Source of the DNA: Halobellus ruber
GTDB taxonomy: Archaea > Halobacteriota > Halobacteria > Halobacteriales > Haloferacaceae
Reading direction: 5' to 3'
NCBI RefSeq assembly: GCF_014212355.1
Contig: NZ_JACKXD010000003.1
Span: 556,128 to 620,127, forward strand
DNA length: 64,000 nt
In this document: one piece after another, positions 35,293-43,896 of the stretch
Layout: the number at the start of each line of letters is the position of its first letter
Position numbering within the stretch: the stretch's first letter is position 1
Notes under the pieces: generated by a model
Seen by the model: only the letters and a program-made list of their open reading frames with translations
Told to the model about the DNA's origin: nothing
The model's database searches: none
Made by a program: the position numbers and the translations under genes

Positions 35293-35433
35293 GAGTCCAT
35301 TGACCTCCTCCCACGGCTGGATGTCCATGTCGAACGTGAGGGCTTGCAGCATACCGATCGACTCGAAGGCGGGTCGGACGACAGTCCGCCAAAGTTGGAA
35401 TAGGATCTGAGACCACGAGAGGGACGGCCGCAG
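35293..35433 (-). pseudogene. Unidentified open coding fragment ending at palindrome B
   Basis: Forty-seven stop-free codons read LRPSLSWSQILFQLWRTVV, then RPAFESIGMLQALTFDMDIQ and PWEEVNG, directly up to the palindrome edge. The composition (hydrophobic/aromatic helix, acidic end) looks like protein, possibly a transposase tail or membrane protein, but I cannot assign a family. There is an in-frame stop upstream and no start codon with a promoter. It may be a remnant cut by the element. Confidence 0.35.
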
Positions 35434-35453
35434 TTACGCCACAGACTGCCGAC

Positions 35454-36782
35454 TCAGTCGCTACTGTTCGCCGAGGGAGTCGATTCGGCGGGAAGCCGGA
35501 TTCGGGTGGTGTTGAGACGGTCGTACGTCCACGTGAGGCGGACGCGTTCGCGGCCCAAAACGCCGTCGCCGTCGCTGCTGCGGGGAATGCTGAACTCGGC
35601 TTCGAGCGACCGGACGAACCCACGCTCGTCGACGAGAGCCGTCATCTCGTAGTCGGTAACCGTGTCCGGCAGCCCCGCTGGCCTGCCTGTCCCCCGGAGC
35701 CGGTACCGGGTGCCTGCGGCGTCGCGGTCGGCGAGACTGACCGAACTCCGCGGGGTAGCGAGATACGTCCGAATCATCTCGGCTGGGCGCGTAAACGGCA
35801 CCCCTTGCGGTGTCGCCGTCGGCGCCTGGTCGTCGATCCGCCTGCGGTCGCCACTGCCGTCCGCTACTGTGTAGCGGTCCGTCCCGTCGAAGTAGACCGT
35901 TCTGAGCAGCGACCGGGTGCCACCTGTCCGTTCGAGACTGTCCCGGACGGTACTCCGCTGGCCCTGAACACGCACGTCAGTATCGTACTGGACCTGTCCG
36001 GAGGACCCGTTTTCGGTTGCGTAGTAGTCGAACCAGATCGTGTACGACGCCGTGTCCGAAACGGTCGCTGCGTGTGCCTGTGCGAGCCGACTCGCGTTGC
36101 TGATGCCCGCCTCGTCCACGCCAGGCGCGCTCACCGATTCGACGCCGTCGGGCTCACTCGGAGCCGACCCGCCCTCGGTCGATGCGGTCACAGGGGCGTC
36201 GGGTCCGGCGTCCGTCACCGTCTCAGTAGTGACAGCCGCCCCATCTGTGGGTGCGCCCCCGCCGATGCCCGGACCGGCCAGTCCGAAACCCGCGCCTGCC
36301 CCGACAGCGACGACGAGCAAAGCGACGAGAGCCACCGCCACCGGCTCGAGGTCGAACCCCGCGACGGTCCGGGTGATCCGTTCCCGCGGCGGGGACGTCA
36401 GTTCGGCAGGTCCCGCGCCGAAGTAGCGCTCACAGAGGTCGGCAGCGACGTCGCGCCCGATCGCGTAGCGGAGCATCTCGGTCAGGTCGGCGGCGTCGAG
36501 AAACTGTGCGTCCAGTTCGGCAGCCAGCGTCTCTCCCGATCGTGGACGCCCTGCCGCGACGACGACGTCCACGTTTCGGGCCGGCTCGCTCGGCCGCGTC
36601 ACACCACTCGGCAGAACGTAGAGTACCTGTGTCTTCCCGTCACGGCGTGCGGTGACGGACGCTTCGTTGCGAGTCGTCCGGAACCCGCGTGCCGTCCAGA
36701 GGTCGGCGACGAACGCCGCGAGACCCTCACTGTCGAGGCGGCGTACCCGCGCTTCGAGAACACCGGGGTCGGCCCAGCCCAT
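35454..36782 (-). CDS. Membrane protein with Mrr-like N-terminus and extracellular lipoprotein-type domain
   Basis: The 442-residue protein has three parts. Residues 15-125 resemble an Mrr-type endonuclease fold (LAAFVADLWTARGFRTTRNE, LDAQFLDAADLTEMLRYAIG), but the catalytic residues are not clear. Residues about 145-170 form one membrane helix (PVAVALVALLVVAVGAGAG). After a Ser/Thr/Pro/acidic linker, residues 225-442 form an extracellular beta-rich domain (ASYTIWFDYYATENGSSG, LRTVYFDGTDRYTVAD, LTWTYDRLN) like haloarchaeal LolA/LppX-type lipoproteins. The function is unknown. It lies between palindromes B and C. Confidence 0.7.
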   Translation of the reverse strand: MGWADPGVLEARVRRLDSEGLAAFVADLWTARGFRTTRNEASVTARRDGKTQVLYVLPSGVTRPSEPARNVDVVVAAGRPRSGETLAAELDAQFLDAADLTEMLRYAIGRDVAADLCERYFGAGPAELTSPPRERITRTVAGFDLEPVAVALVALLVVAVGAGAGFGLAGPGIGGGAPTDGAAVTTETVTDAGPDAPVTASTEGGSAPSEPDGVESVSAPGVDEAGISNASRLAQAHAATVSDTASYTIWFDYYATENGSSGQVQYDTDVRVQGQRSTVRDSLERTGGTRSLLRTVYFDGTDRYTVADGSGDRRRIDDQAPTATPQGVPFTRPAEMIRTYLATPRSSVSLADRDAAGTRYRLRGTGRPAGLPDTVTDYEMTALVDERGFVRSLEAEFSIPRSSDGDGVLGRERVRLTWTYDRLNTTRIRLPAESTPSANSSD

Positions 36783-36910
36783 AATTGGCTCGGCTCACGC
36801 TTCGCGTGCCAGCGTCAAACGTGTATCGGCGCCCAAAAGCGGGACAGCCGGGACGACACAGTGGCGTGTCGAGTGCCCACCGCTGCGCTGATGTGCGACG
36901 CCGATGCCCG

Positions 36911-37075
36911 TCACCGACCGGCGAAACGTTTCGAGCCGCCGCGGCTCGGTGGGGGCTGGTACCCACTGGGCCGTCTGAACGTGTAGCTCGTAGTTTCGGC
37001 GTCGGTCGTGAGCGTGCCGGCGTCGTGATCTATGACGACCTCGGCGGCACTGTCGTGGAGTGGCATTCCGGTCCT
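36911..37075 (-). other. Short open frame ending at palindrome C, possible gene remnant
   Basis: From the palindrome edge the minus strand reads RTGMPLHDSAAEVVIDHDAG, then TLTTDAETTSYTFRRPSGYQ, to a stop at 36911. An ATG at 37066 would give 51 residues. The acidic beta-strand pattern looks protein-like, but I recognise no family. The rest of 36783-37372 holds only palindrome C and sequence in which I see no gene. Confidence 0.3.
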
Positions 37076-37076
37076 G

Positions 37077-37155
37077 ATACTGTTGGCTATAACCACGTGA
37101 CGGTTTTCGACACCCGGGGTGTCGAAATCCGTCACGGGACGATAGCCGACAGTAC
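37077..37155. repeat. ~79-bp palindromic element, copy C
   Basis: The element has the same orientation as copy A: starts ATACTGTTGG, centre CACCCGGGGTG (one C fewer than A and B), end CCGACAGTAC with the last base changed. A and C are direct repeats about 11 kb apart, enclosing the kinase block and copy B. Confidence 0.88.
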
Positions 37156-37372
37156 GAGCGGTCGGGTCACCCGCGAACCGGCGGCCGCGGAACCGCTCGC
37201 GGTCGCCCCCCTCGCTGACGACGATGGTGATTCGGGGAAGCGACCTCCGCGTGCAACGACGGGAGTAGGAGGAGCCGACGGTTGCGGTGTGGGGACCGAC
37301 GAACCCCGCCCCGTGTCCGATGGTCGCGTGGCCGCCTCGGGCGGGGACGTCGCGCCCCACATCGCGGGCGGC

Positions 37373-38794
37373 TCAGTCCGCGTTGGACTCGACGGCCGTC
37401 TCGCGCCGCGGGTCCGACTCCTCCGAGGGCGTTCCGGTTCCGACATCGAACTCCGGCCGGAGCACCTGCCACGCGACCTTCGGGTGCAGCAGGCTGGTCG
37501 CGGAGCGTTCCAGCCGGAACACGCGGAAGAACGCCTCGGTGAGTGCCCCATTGTCCTGCGCGCGGCGAAGCAGCCTGGCGGCGTACCGGTTGAACAGGTC
37601 GGTGCCGAACGGCTTCGGTCCGGTCGTGCCCTCGAAGGTGAAGTCGTTGCCGACCGCGAGCTGCCACGCCTCGTCGATGACGGGTGTGATCCGGTCGAAG
37701 ACCCGCGGTCCGAGACCGGTGGTCCCGTCGGACAGTTCCTGATGGAGAACCAGAGCGTCCAGCGCCGCAACCGACATCCCCTGACCGTAGATGGGGTTGA
37801 AGCTGGCGACCGCGTCGCCGGTCACGACCAGCCCGTCGGGGAACCGCGAGAGGGTCTCGTAGCGCTTCCGGACGCTGGCAGGAAACGGGTAGCGGCGGAT
37901 CCCCGACGTCCACTCGCGGGTTCGGACCTGCCGTCCGACGTCCGCGACCGGGAGGTCGTCGGCCCACTCGCGGAACGTCTCCCTGTCGGCGGGGGCACGC
38001 TCCCCGTGGATCCCCTGGAGCACCACCTCCCAGCGGCCGTCCTCGACCGGGAGCATCGCGGCGCCGTGCGGCCGGTCGGGTTCCGGCGCGACCAACACGC
38101 CGTAGGTGTCCTCGGGCGGGCGCTCGATCCGCGCGGTGCTGTAGGTCACGTCGACGGTCACCTCCTCGACGGGCGGGGTCGGGTAGCCGTTGCGGTCGAG
38201 CCACCGCGGGGTCCGGCTCGACCGCCCGGTCGCGTCGACGACGAGGTCGGCGTCGAGCGTCGCCTCCGTGCCGGTCTCGTCGCGGAACCGAACTCCCGTG
38301 ACGCGGCCGTCGTCGTGGTCGTAGGTGATGAAGTTACACCGGCTCCGGAGTTCGACGCCGTCGAGGTCCCTGACGCGTTCGCGGACCACGTGCTCGAACA
38401 GCGGTCGGCTGGCGTACAGCGCCGGCAGCGTCGACTCCGTCTCCTCGACGAACCCGCCCTGGTCGTACCAGACGACGTCGCTGCCCATATCGAGTTTCAG
38501 CCCGCCGGCGTCACGGACGTCGTCGCCGAACCCCGGAAAGAAGTCCTCGAGGGTGACCCGCCCGGCCTCGAGCATCGCGTGGGGTTGCCCGGTCTGTGGG
38601 GCGCCGTCGCGGATCTCCGGGCCCTCGGGGAGCGTGTCGCGTTCGAGGACGACGACCGCCGCGAACCAGTCCCGCAGGGCCCGGGCGGCACACAGCCCCG
38701 CCATACTCCCGCCGAGGACGACTGCCGTGCCGCGGCGCTCGGCGGCGTCGGGGGCTGCATCGCGGCTGTACTGATCGATCTGTGAGAGCGTCAT
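37373..38794 (-). CDS. FAD-dependent monooxygenase/oxidoreductase
   Basis: This 473-residue flavoprotein of the p-hydroxybenzoate hydroxylase-like fold has the dinucleotide motif VVLGGSMAGLCAARAL (about 25-40), GQPHAMLEAGR, the DxxGR-like VVDATGRSSRTPRWL near 190, and the second FAD motif GLVVTGDAVASFNPIYGQGM near 330. Similar haloarchaeal proteins act on hydrophobic substrates or in squalene/geranylgeranyl-type chemistry; the substrate is unknown. The ATG at 38794 (MTLSQIDQYS) is preferred over one eight codons earlier. GC content and codon use are like the core chromosome. Confidence 0.88.
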   Translation of the reverse strand: MTLSQIDQYSRDAAPDAAERRGTAVVLGGSMAGLCAARALRDWFAAVVVLERDTLPEGPEIRDGAPQTGQPHAMLEAGRVTLEDFFPGFGDDVRDAGGLKLDMGSDVVWYDQGGFVEETESTLPALYASRPLFEHVVRERVRDLDGVELRSRCNFITYDHDDGRVTGVRFRDETGTEATLDADLVVDATGRSSRTPRWLDRNGYPTPPVEEVTVDVTYSTARIERPPEDTYGVLVAPEPDRPHGAAMLPVEDGRWEVVLQGIHGERAPADRETFREWADDLPVADVGRQVRTREWTSGIRRYPFPASVRKRYETLSRFPDGLVVTGDAVASFNPIYGQGMSVAALDALVLHQELSDGTTGLGPRVFDRITPVIDEAWQLAVGNDFTFEGTTGPKPFGTDLFNRYAARLLRRAQDNGALTEAFFRVFRLERSATSLLHPKVAWQVLRPEFDVGTGTPSEESDPRRETAVESNAD

Positions 38795-38912
38795 CGATTC
38801 GGTCCGTCCGTGTGACACCTGCGGCGCTGACAGGTTTACCCTTTCGGTGGCACCACTCGGGCGAGCGCGGTCGGGACCCGACCTCTCCCGGCCCGAGCGT
38901 CCGTCTTCGAAC

Positions 38913-39440
38913 TCAGCGTGAAACGACGTCGGCGTCGGCGGGGTCGACGAACCCGGGGGTTCCGAGGTCGCCGCTGGCGTCGACGTCGCGGAGCGCGACG
39001 GCGAGTCCGTCGGAGAACGTCACTGGGAGCGTCCCGCCGCCGAACGTGGTGTCGCGGTCGACGAACGGCCGCCCGTCGAGGTCGTTCCGCCCCGTCGCGG
39101 GAGGTGTCCTCGATCGCGGGGTCCTGCGTCAGCGGGTCGATCCTGCCGTACCGGACGAAATCACGGCGGAGGGAGGAGACGATCCGGAGCAGCGTCGACC
39201 GGCACCGCCGCCGCGTGGTCGTCGAGCACCGCCGCGACCGCCGTCTCGGACACCTCGCGACGCCGATTGGCCTCGCCGACCTCGCGGTGCATCAGGACCT
39301 GCCGGAGCGACCGCGTCAGATCCTCGCGGACGTACCGCTCGAACCCGGTCAGGGTCGGCGTCTCCACCCGGTAGCGGCGTTCGTCTCTTGTGGTCCCGGA
39401 CGATGGCGGTGTAGGAGCACGGCCGCATCGACCACCGCCA
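38913..39440 (-). pseudogene. Remnant of a type II/IV secretion-type ATPase (GspE/FlaI-like), multiply frameshifted
   Basis: Pieces in different minus-strand frames line up with the N-terminal part of archaeal secretion ATPases: LTGFERYVREDLTRSLRQVL and DDHAAAVPVDAAPDRLL in one frame, then LRRDFVRYGRIDPLTQDPAI in the next. The latter resembles the conserved RRDFxGYGxIDPLM segment before the ATPase core. Another frame reads RNDLDGRPFVDRDTTFGG and runs to a stop at 38913; I cannot match it. The Walker domains are missing. Several indels are needed, so this is decay, not a single error. The rest of 38795-39619 shows no intact gene. Confidence 0.6.
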
Positions 39441-39619
39441 GGGGACCACCTCACACCCTTCGGGGGAGCCGAACTCGAACCACTGGCTCGGGATGGCGTC
39501 CGGATCGGGCGCGTCGACGCCGCAAACCGAGATTCTGCAGTCGAGACGGTCCCACAGCGATGCGTCGAGTTGCGGTCGTCAGTCGGTACTACTAACTCAA
39601 TCGGGAGTGCAGACCCCGT

Positions 39620-41146
39620 ATGGACGGCAGTTCGTCAGTATCCGCATCCGACGTCGACCTGCGGACGGTTCTCGATCGGATGGCTGACGGCGTGTTCGCG
39701 GTCGACAACGACTGGCACATCACGTATGCCAACGAGACGGCGCGGGAGCTCCTGGAATCGGCGATGACCGACGACGCCCTCGACGACGCCGCGGGAATCG
39801 ACGGGCTCCACTTCTGGGAGTCGATCCCGGAGGCGGTCGACACCACCTTCTACGATCGGTACCACGAGGCGATGGCCGCCCAGGAACCGGTCTCCTTCGA
39901 GGAGTACTACGCCCCACTGGGCGTCTGGTTCGACGTCCGCGTCTTCCCGTCGGAATCCGGGCTGTCGGTGTACCTCAGAGACATCACCGAGCAGCGTCGG
40001 CTGGAGCAGCAGCGCCAGGAGAGCCTGCGGGCCCTCCAGGAACTGTACGCGGTGTCGTCGGACCGCGACCGCACCTTCGAGGAGAAGATCGAGTCGATCC
40101 TCGAGCGGGGAACCGAGTATCTGGACGTCGAGAACGGCTTTCTCACACGGATCGCGCAGGACACCCAGCATATCGAGGTCTCGGTGGCGACGCGCCCGGG
40201 GCTGCAGACCGGCGAGAGTTGCCCGCTGGAGGAGGCCTACTGCAGGCGGACGATCGAACTCGACCATCTCCTCACCGTTGTCAACGCGGCCGACGAGGGG
40301 TGGCAGGAGGATCCGGCCTACGACCGGTTCGATCTCGGCACCTACATCGGCGGGCGCGTGACGGTCGACGGCGAACTGTACGGCACGCTCTGTTTCGCCG
40401 ACACCGACGCACGCGAGGAGGCGTTCACCGACACCCAGCGGACGTTCGTGGAACTGCTCACCCGGTGGGTCAGCTACGAACTGGAGCGCCAGCAGGCCAG
40501 ATCGCAGCTCCAACGCGAGCGCGACCGGCTCGAGGAGTTCGCCAGCGTCGTCAGCCACGACCTCCGGAACCCGCTGCAGACCGCCGTGGGGCGGGTCGAG
40601 CTCCTGAGCGAGGCGACCGACAACGAGCACGTCCCGCCGCTGGAGCGGGCGCTGTCGCGAATGGAGTCCCTGATCGAGGACCTGCTGACGCTGGCGCGGG
40701 ACGGGATGCAGGTCGAAGCGCCGGAGGACGTCGACGTCGCGACGCTCGCCGACGAGGCGTGGCGGACCACCGACTCGGCCGCGGCGTCGCTGCGGGTCGA
40801 GCCCGACCGGCTGTTGCTCCGGGCCGACAGGTCACGGTTCCGGCAGCTGCTGGAGAACCTCTTCCGGAATTCCGTCGAGCACGGCGGCGACGACGTCACG
40901 GTCACTGTCGGCGCCCTCCCCGACGGCCGCGGGTTCTACGTCGCCGACGACGGTCCCGGCATCCCCCCGGCGGAGCGCGAGGCGGTGTTCGACGCGGGCT
41001 ACACCTCCTCGGAGTCGGGGACCGGCTTCGGGCTAAGTATCGTCAAGCAGATCGCCGAAGCCCACGGCTGGACGGTGTCGGTGACCGACGCCGACGACGG
41101 GGGCGCTCGCTTCGAGGTCACCGGCGTCGAGGTCGTCGGGGAGTGA
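39620..41146 (+). CDS. PAS-GAF histidine kinase
   Basis: The 508-residue soluble kinase has PAS (about 14-128, ADGVFAVDNDWHITYANETA to YLRDITEQRR) and GAF (about 150-290, GTEYLDVENGFLTRIAQD, GTLCFADTDAREEAFTD). HisKA carries the H-box SVVSHDLRNPLQ (His313), and HATPase shows LENLFRNSVEHGG, ADDGPGIPPAE and GTGFGLSIVKQIAEAHGW. No membrane segments are present. No response regulator gene is adjacent. The domain order is common in haloarchaea; the signal is unknown. It looks intact, in contrast to the broken kinases in the island. Confidence 0.93.
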   Translation: MDGSSSVSASDVDLRTVLDRMADGVFAVDNDWHITYANETARELLESAMTDDALDDAAGIDGLHFWESIPEAVDTTFYDRYHEAMAAQEPVSFEEYYAPLGVWFDVRVFPSESGLSVYLRDITEQRRLEQQRQESLRALQELYAVSSDRDRTFEEKIESILERGTEYLDVENGFLTRIAQDTQHIEVSVATRPGLQTGESCPLEEAYCRRTIELDHLLTVVNAADEGWQEDPAYDRFDLGTYIGGRVTVDGELYGTLCFADTDAREEAFTDTQRTFVELLTRWVSYELERQQARSQLQRERDRLEEFASVVSHDLRNPLQTAVGRVELLSEATDNEHVPPLERALSRMESLIEDLLTLARDGMQVEAPEDVDVATLADEAWRTTDSAAASLRVEPDRLLLRADRSRFRQLLENLFRNSVEHGGDDVTVTVGALPDGRGFYVADDGPGIPPAEREAVFDAGYTSSESGTGFGLSIVKQIAEAHGWTVSVTDADDGGARFEVTGVEVVGE

Positions 41147-41164
41147 GGCGTCGCGACACGCCGG

Positions 41165-42541
41165 TCACCGCTTCCCGAGCGCTCGCTCGAAGACCCGCTG
41201 GGCGCGGTCGTACGCCTCGTTGCGGTCGACGATCGGGTGGGGGTACTCCGGCGCGAGCCGCTCGCGGTCCGCCCGGGAGAGGGTCGGCCAGTCGACGACC
41301 TCGTCGGCCGGCACGTCCCGGAGCTCCGGGACGTACGTCTTGACGTAGTGGGCGCCGTCGTCGTACTTCGACATCTGGGCGACGGGGTCGAAGATCCGGA
41401 CGTCGACGCTGTCGGTGCCGGTGGAGGCGATCCACTGCCAGTTGCCGTGGTTGCTCGCGGGGTCGTGGTCGATCAGTTGCCGAGTGAAGTACCGTGCGCC
41501 CTTCCGCCAGTCGGTCAGCAGGTGTTTCGTGAGGAAGGAGGCGACGTTCTGGCGCGGCCGGTTGTGGATGTACCCCTCCTCGTTCAGCTGGCGCATCCCG
41601 GCGTCGATCAGGGGGTAGCCGGTCTCACCGCGTTTCCACGCCTCGAAGTGGTCGTCGTCGGTCTCCCACTCGATCGCGTTGGGGAACTGCGTGTAGTTCT
41701 CCACCAGGAGCGTGGGGTTGTGATACAGCAGGTGGTAGTTCTGCTCGCGCCACGACAGCTCGTAACGGTACTTCCCGACGTTTCGCCGGGCGTTCCCGGT
41801 GGCGGCGTCGTACCGCTCCGTGGCGTCGGCCCACACCTCCCGGATCCCGATCATTCCCGCCGCGAGGTACGGCGAGAGCCGCGAGACCGCGCCGACCGGC
41901 CGTTCGACCGCGAGCCGCATATCGTCGCGGGTATCGTTGTACGTCTCGATGCCGGCGTCGAGAAAGCGGTCGTACCGCTCGCGGGCGGCGCGGTACCCCG
42001 CCTCGGGGAGGTCGATGTCGGCGTCGACCGCGGGGACCGTGCCGGGGGTGTCGGCGGCGACCGAGGCCAGGGCGTCGGCGTCGGGCGTCGCCGCGGGCGG
42101 AAGCTTGGACGCCGCCTGCCAGTCGTCGTAGAACCGGCTGTGGTTCGGGTACTCGGAGTCCAACCGCGCCGGGTTCACCAGCACGAGATCCGTGACCGAC
42201 TCTGTCGGGACCGCCTCGTCGACGCGGCGCTGGCGGTTCCGGCGCGCCGGCCGGTAGTGGGTGTTGTAGTAGACCCGGTCGGCGTCGGTGGCCTCGCGGA
42301 GGTCGGCGAGGACCTCGGCGGGCGCGCCCGACCGAACCACGAGATCCGAGCCGAGGTCCCGGTACCGTTCGCGGAGCGCCCGGACGCCCTCGAGGAGGAA
42401 CGCCCGCTGTCGGGAACCGATCTGTTTCAGGAGGTCGGGGTCGACGACGTACACCGGGAGGGTGGTGTCGTCGGCCGCGGCCGCGGCGAGCCCCCGGTTG
42501 TCGGGGATCCGGAGGTCCCGCTGGTGCCAGAAGACGTGCAT
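41165..42541 (-). CDS. phr: Deoxyribodipyrimidine photolyase
   Basis: This 458-residue photolyase repairs UV-induced pyrimidine dimers in light with FADH-. The N-terminal antenna domain starts MHVFWHQRDLRIPDNRGL. The C-terminal FAD domain has RLSPYLAAGMIGIREVW, YELSWREQNYHLLYHNP, YPLIDAGMRQLNEEGYIHNR, RQNVASFLTKHLLTDWRKGA and DPASNHGNWQWIASTG. These match class I CPD photolyases such as the Halobacterium enzyme. The ATG at 42541 opens at the first strand; longer upstream frames are noise. It converges with the PAS-GAF kinase gene. Confidence 0.95.
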   Translation of the reverse strand: MHVFWHQRDLRIPDNRGLAAAAADDTTLPVYVVDPDLLKQIGSRQRAFLLEGVRALRERYRDLGSDLVVRSGAPAEVLADLREATDADRVYYNTHYRPARRNRQRRVDEAVPTESVTDLVLVNPARLDSEYPNHSRFYDDWQAASKLPPAATPDADALASVAADTPGTVPAVDADIDLPEAGYRAARERYDRFLDAGIETYNDTRDDMRLAVERPVGAVSRLSPYLAAGMIGIREVWADATERYDAATGNARRNVGKYRYELSWREQNYHLLYHNPTLLVENYTQFPNAIEWETDDDHFEAWKRGETGYPLIDAGMRQLNEEGYIHNRPRQNVASFLTKHLLTDWRKGARYFTRQLIDHDPASNHGNWQWIASTGTDSVDVRIFDPVAQMSKYDDGAHYVKTYVPELRDVPADEVVDWPTLSRADRERLAPEYPHPIVDRNEAYDRAQRVFERALGKR

Positions 42542-42603
42542 ATCGGTGTATGGGACGGGGCGGGTATGAACGGTGTGGCCGGTGGAGTCGGTCCCGCCCG
42601 GCC

Positions 42604-43698
42604 TCAGTCGGCCGGCCCGTCGGCGCGCTGGGCCTTCAGGAGCCGTGGGAGCGCGACGTTGGCGAACGTCAGCCCGACGACGACGAGGATCGGCGCGAAG
42701 AAGAGGCCGTAGAAGCCCAGCACTACCGGTCCGATGGTGTACGACAGCATCAACAGCCCGACGTGGGTCTCCTCGCCGGAGAGCAGCGGCCGGAGGATCA
42801 GGTCCGGGATCGTGTCCACGAGCACGACCGCGACCGCGAGGAACCCGGCGATCCACGCCAGGTTCACCGGGTCGCCCCCCAAGAGGATCGGCAGGGCGGC
42901 GATGAGGGTGACCGGCAGGTAGACGATCTTCATCCCGACGACGGGGATCAGGCTCGCGACGCCGGTGAGTGCGCCGGCCAGGGCGGGGTAGGGGACCTCC
43001 GCGGGCGCGGGTGCGACGATGTTGTATACGCTGAACGCCCCGATGGCGATGAGCGAGATCGCGAGCACGTTCAGGAGGTTCCCGAACAGGACGGCCTCGA
43101 GTTCCTCGTCGACGGCTTCGAGGTACTCCCGGATGATGGCCTCGTCGTCGAACCGGAGCAGCCACTCGTGGATGCGGTGGCCGTCGACCAGGAGGTAGTA
43201 GGTGACGATGAGGGTGATGAACAGGTTCAGGAAGAACTGCGAGATCAGGGAGGTCAGGAACGTGGCGTGGTCGGTCGCGAAGGCAACGAACGGGTCGAGG
43301 TCGCCGGACCGGTAGGCCTCGTAGAACCCCTCGATCGAGAACTCGGGGAGGGAACTGACGCCGCCGAACCACTCGACGTTGCGGGCGGCGACGTCGACGA
43401 GGGCGTACTCCGTGGCGAACTGTTGGGCCTCGACCACCAGAAGCACCGTGGCGTAACTCACGAGCAAGAGCAGCGGGAGCGCAAGCGACCCGACGGCGAT
43501 GATGGCGCGGACGTTGGCGGGGACCCGTCGGCCGAGTCCGGGGAGCCGAAGCCGGCCGAGCAGCCGGTGGTACCGGCGCGTCGAGTAGTAGAGGAACACC
43601 GCGACCGTGAGGGGGGCGATGAACTCGTAGGCGAGCGCCGCGATGATCACGGAGACCAGGAGCCCGAAGACGGCGACGGCGAACCGTTTCGCGTCCAT
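42604..43698 (-). CDS. AI-2E family transporter-like membrane protein
   Basis: This 364-residue protein has about seven membrane helices in the PerM/AI-2E exporter pattern: paired helices at the N-terminus, a long amphipathic middle, LFGNLLNVLAISLIAIGAFS, ALAGALTGVASLIPVVGMKI and LRPLLSGEETHVGLLMLSYT with the family GPxxFGFxG-like end (IGPVVLGFYGLFFAPI). Family members export varied solutes, and some act as Na+/H+ antiporters in halophiles, so the substrate is open. It lies upstream of phr on the same strand, 62 bases apart. Confidence 0.9.
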   Translation of the reverse strand: MDAKRFAVAVFGLLVSVIIAALAYEFIAPLTVAVFLYYSTRRYHRLLGRLRLPGLGRRVPANVRAIIAVGSLALPLLLLVSYATVLLVVEAQQFATEYALVDVAARNVEWFGGVSSLPEFSIEGFYEAYRSGDLDPFVAFATDHATFLTSLISQFFLNLFITLIVTYYLLVDGHRIHEWLLRFDDEAIIREYLEAVDEELEAVLFGNLLNVLAISLIAIGAFSVYNIVAPAPAEVPYPALAGALTGVASLIPVVGMKIVYLPVTLIAALPILLGGDPVNLAWIAGFLAVAVVLVDTIPDLILRPLLSGEETHVGLLMLSYTIGPVVLGFYGLFFAPILVVVGLTFANVALPRLLKAQRADGPAD

Positions 43699-43896
43699 GT
43701 TGACGAAGGGTTCCGACGCGGTAATAATCGTTATCCCCTCGCGTCGTGGCTCCCGGCGCCGAGGCGGGCCGCCGACACCTCGATGAGGCCGAACGCCGGC
43801 AGCGCGGACTGCGGCCGACCCCGGGGAGTCGACGCCGGCCGGGCCGCGCCCGACGGCGTGAAACTGAACCCGCCGGCCGCCGTACCCACCGGCGCG

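Noticed and set aside
22800..39600. Integrase or transposase gene explaining the island
   Set aside because: I looked on both strands and found no tyrosine recombinase, DDE or HUH transposase motif; only a possible fragment at 35293-35433.
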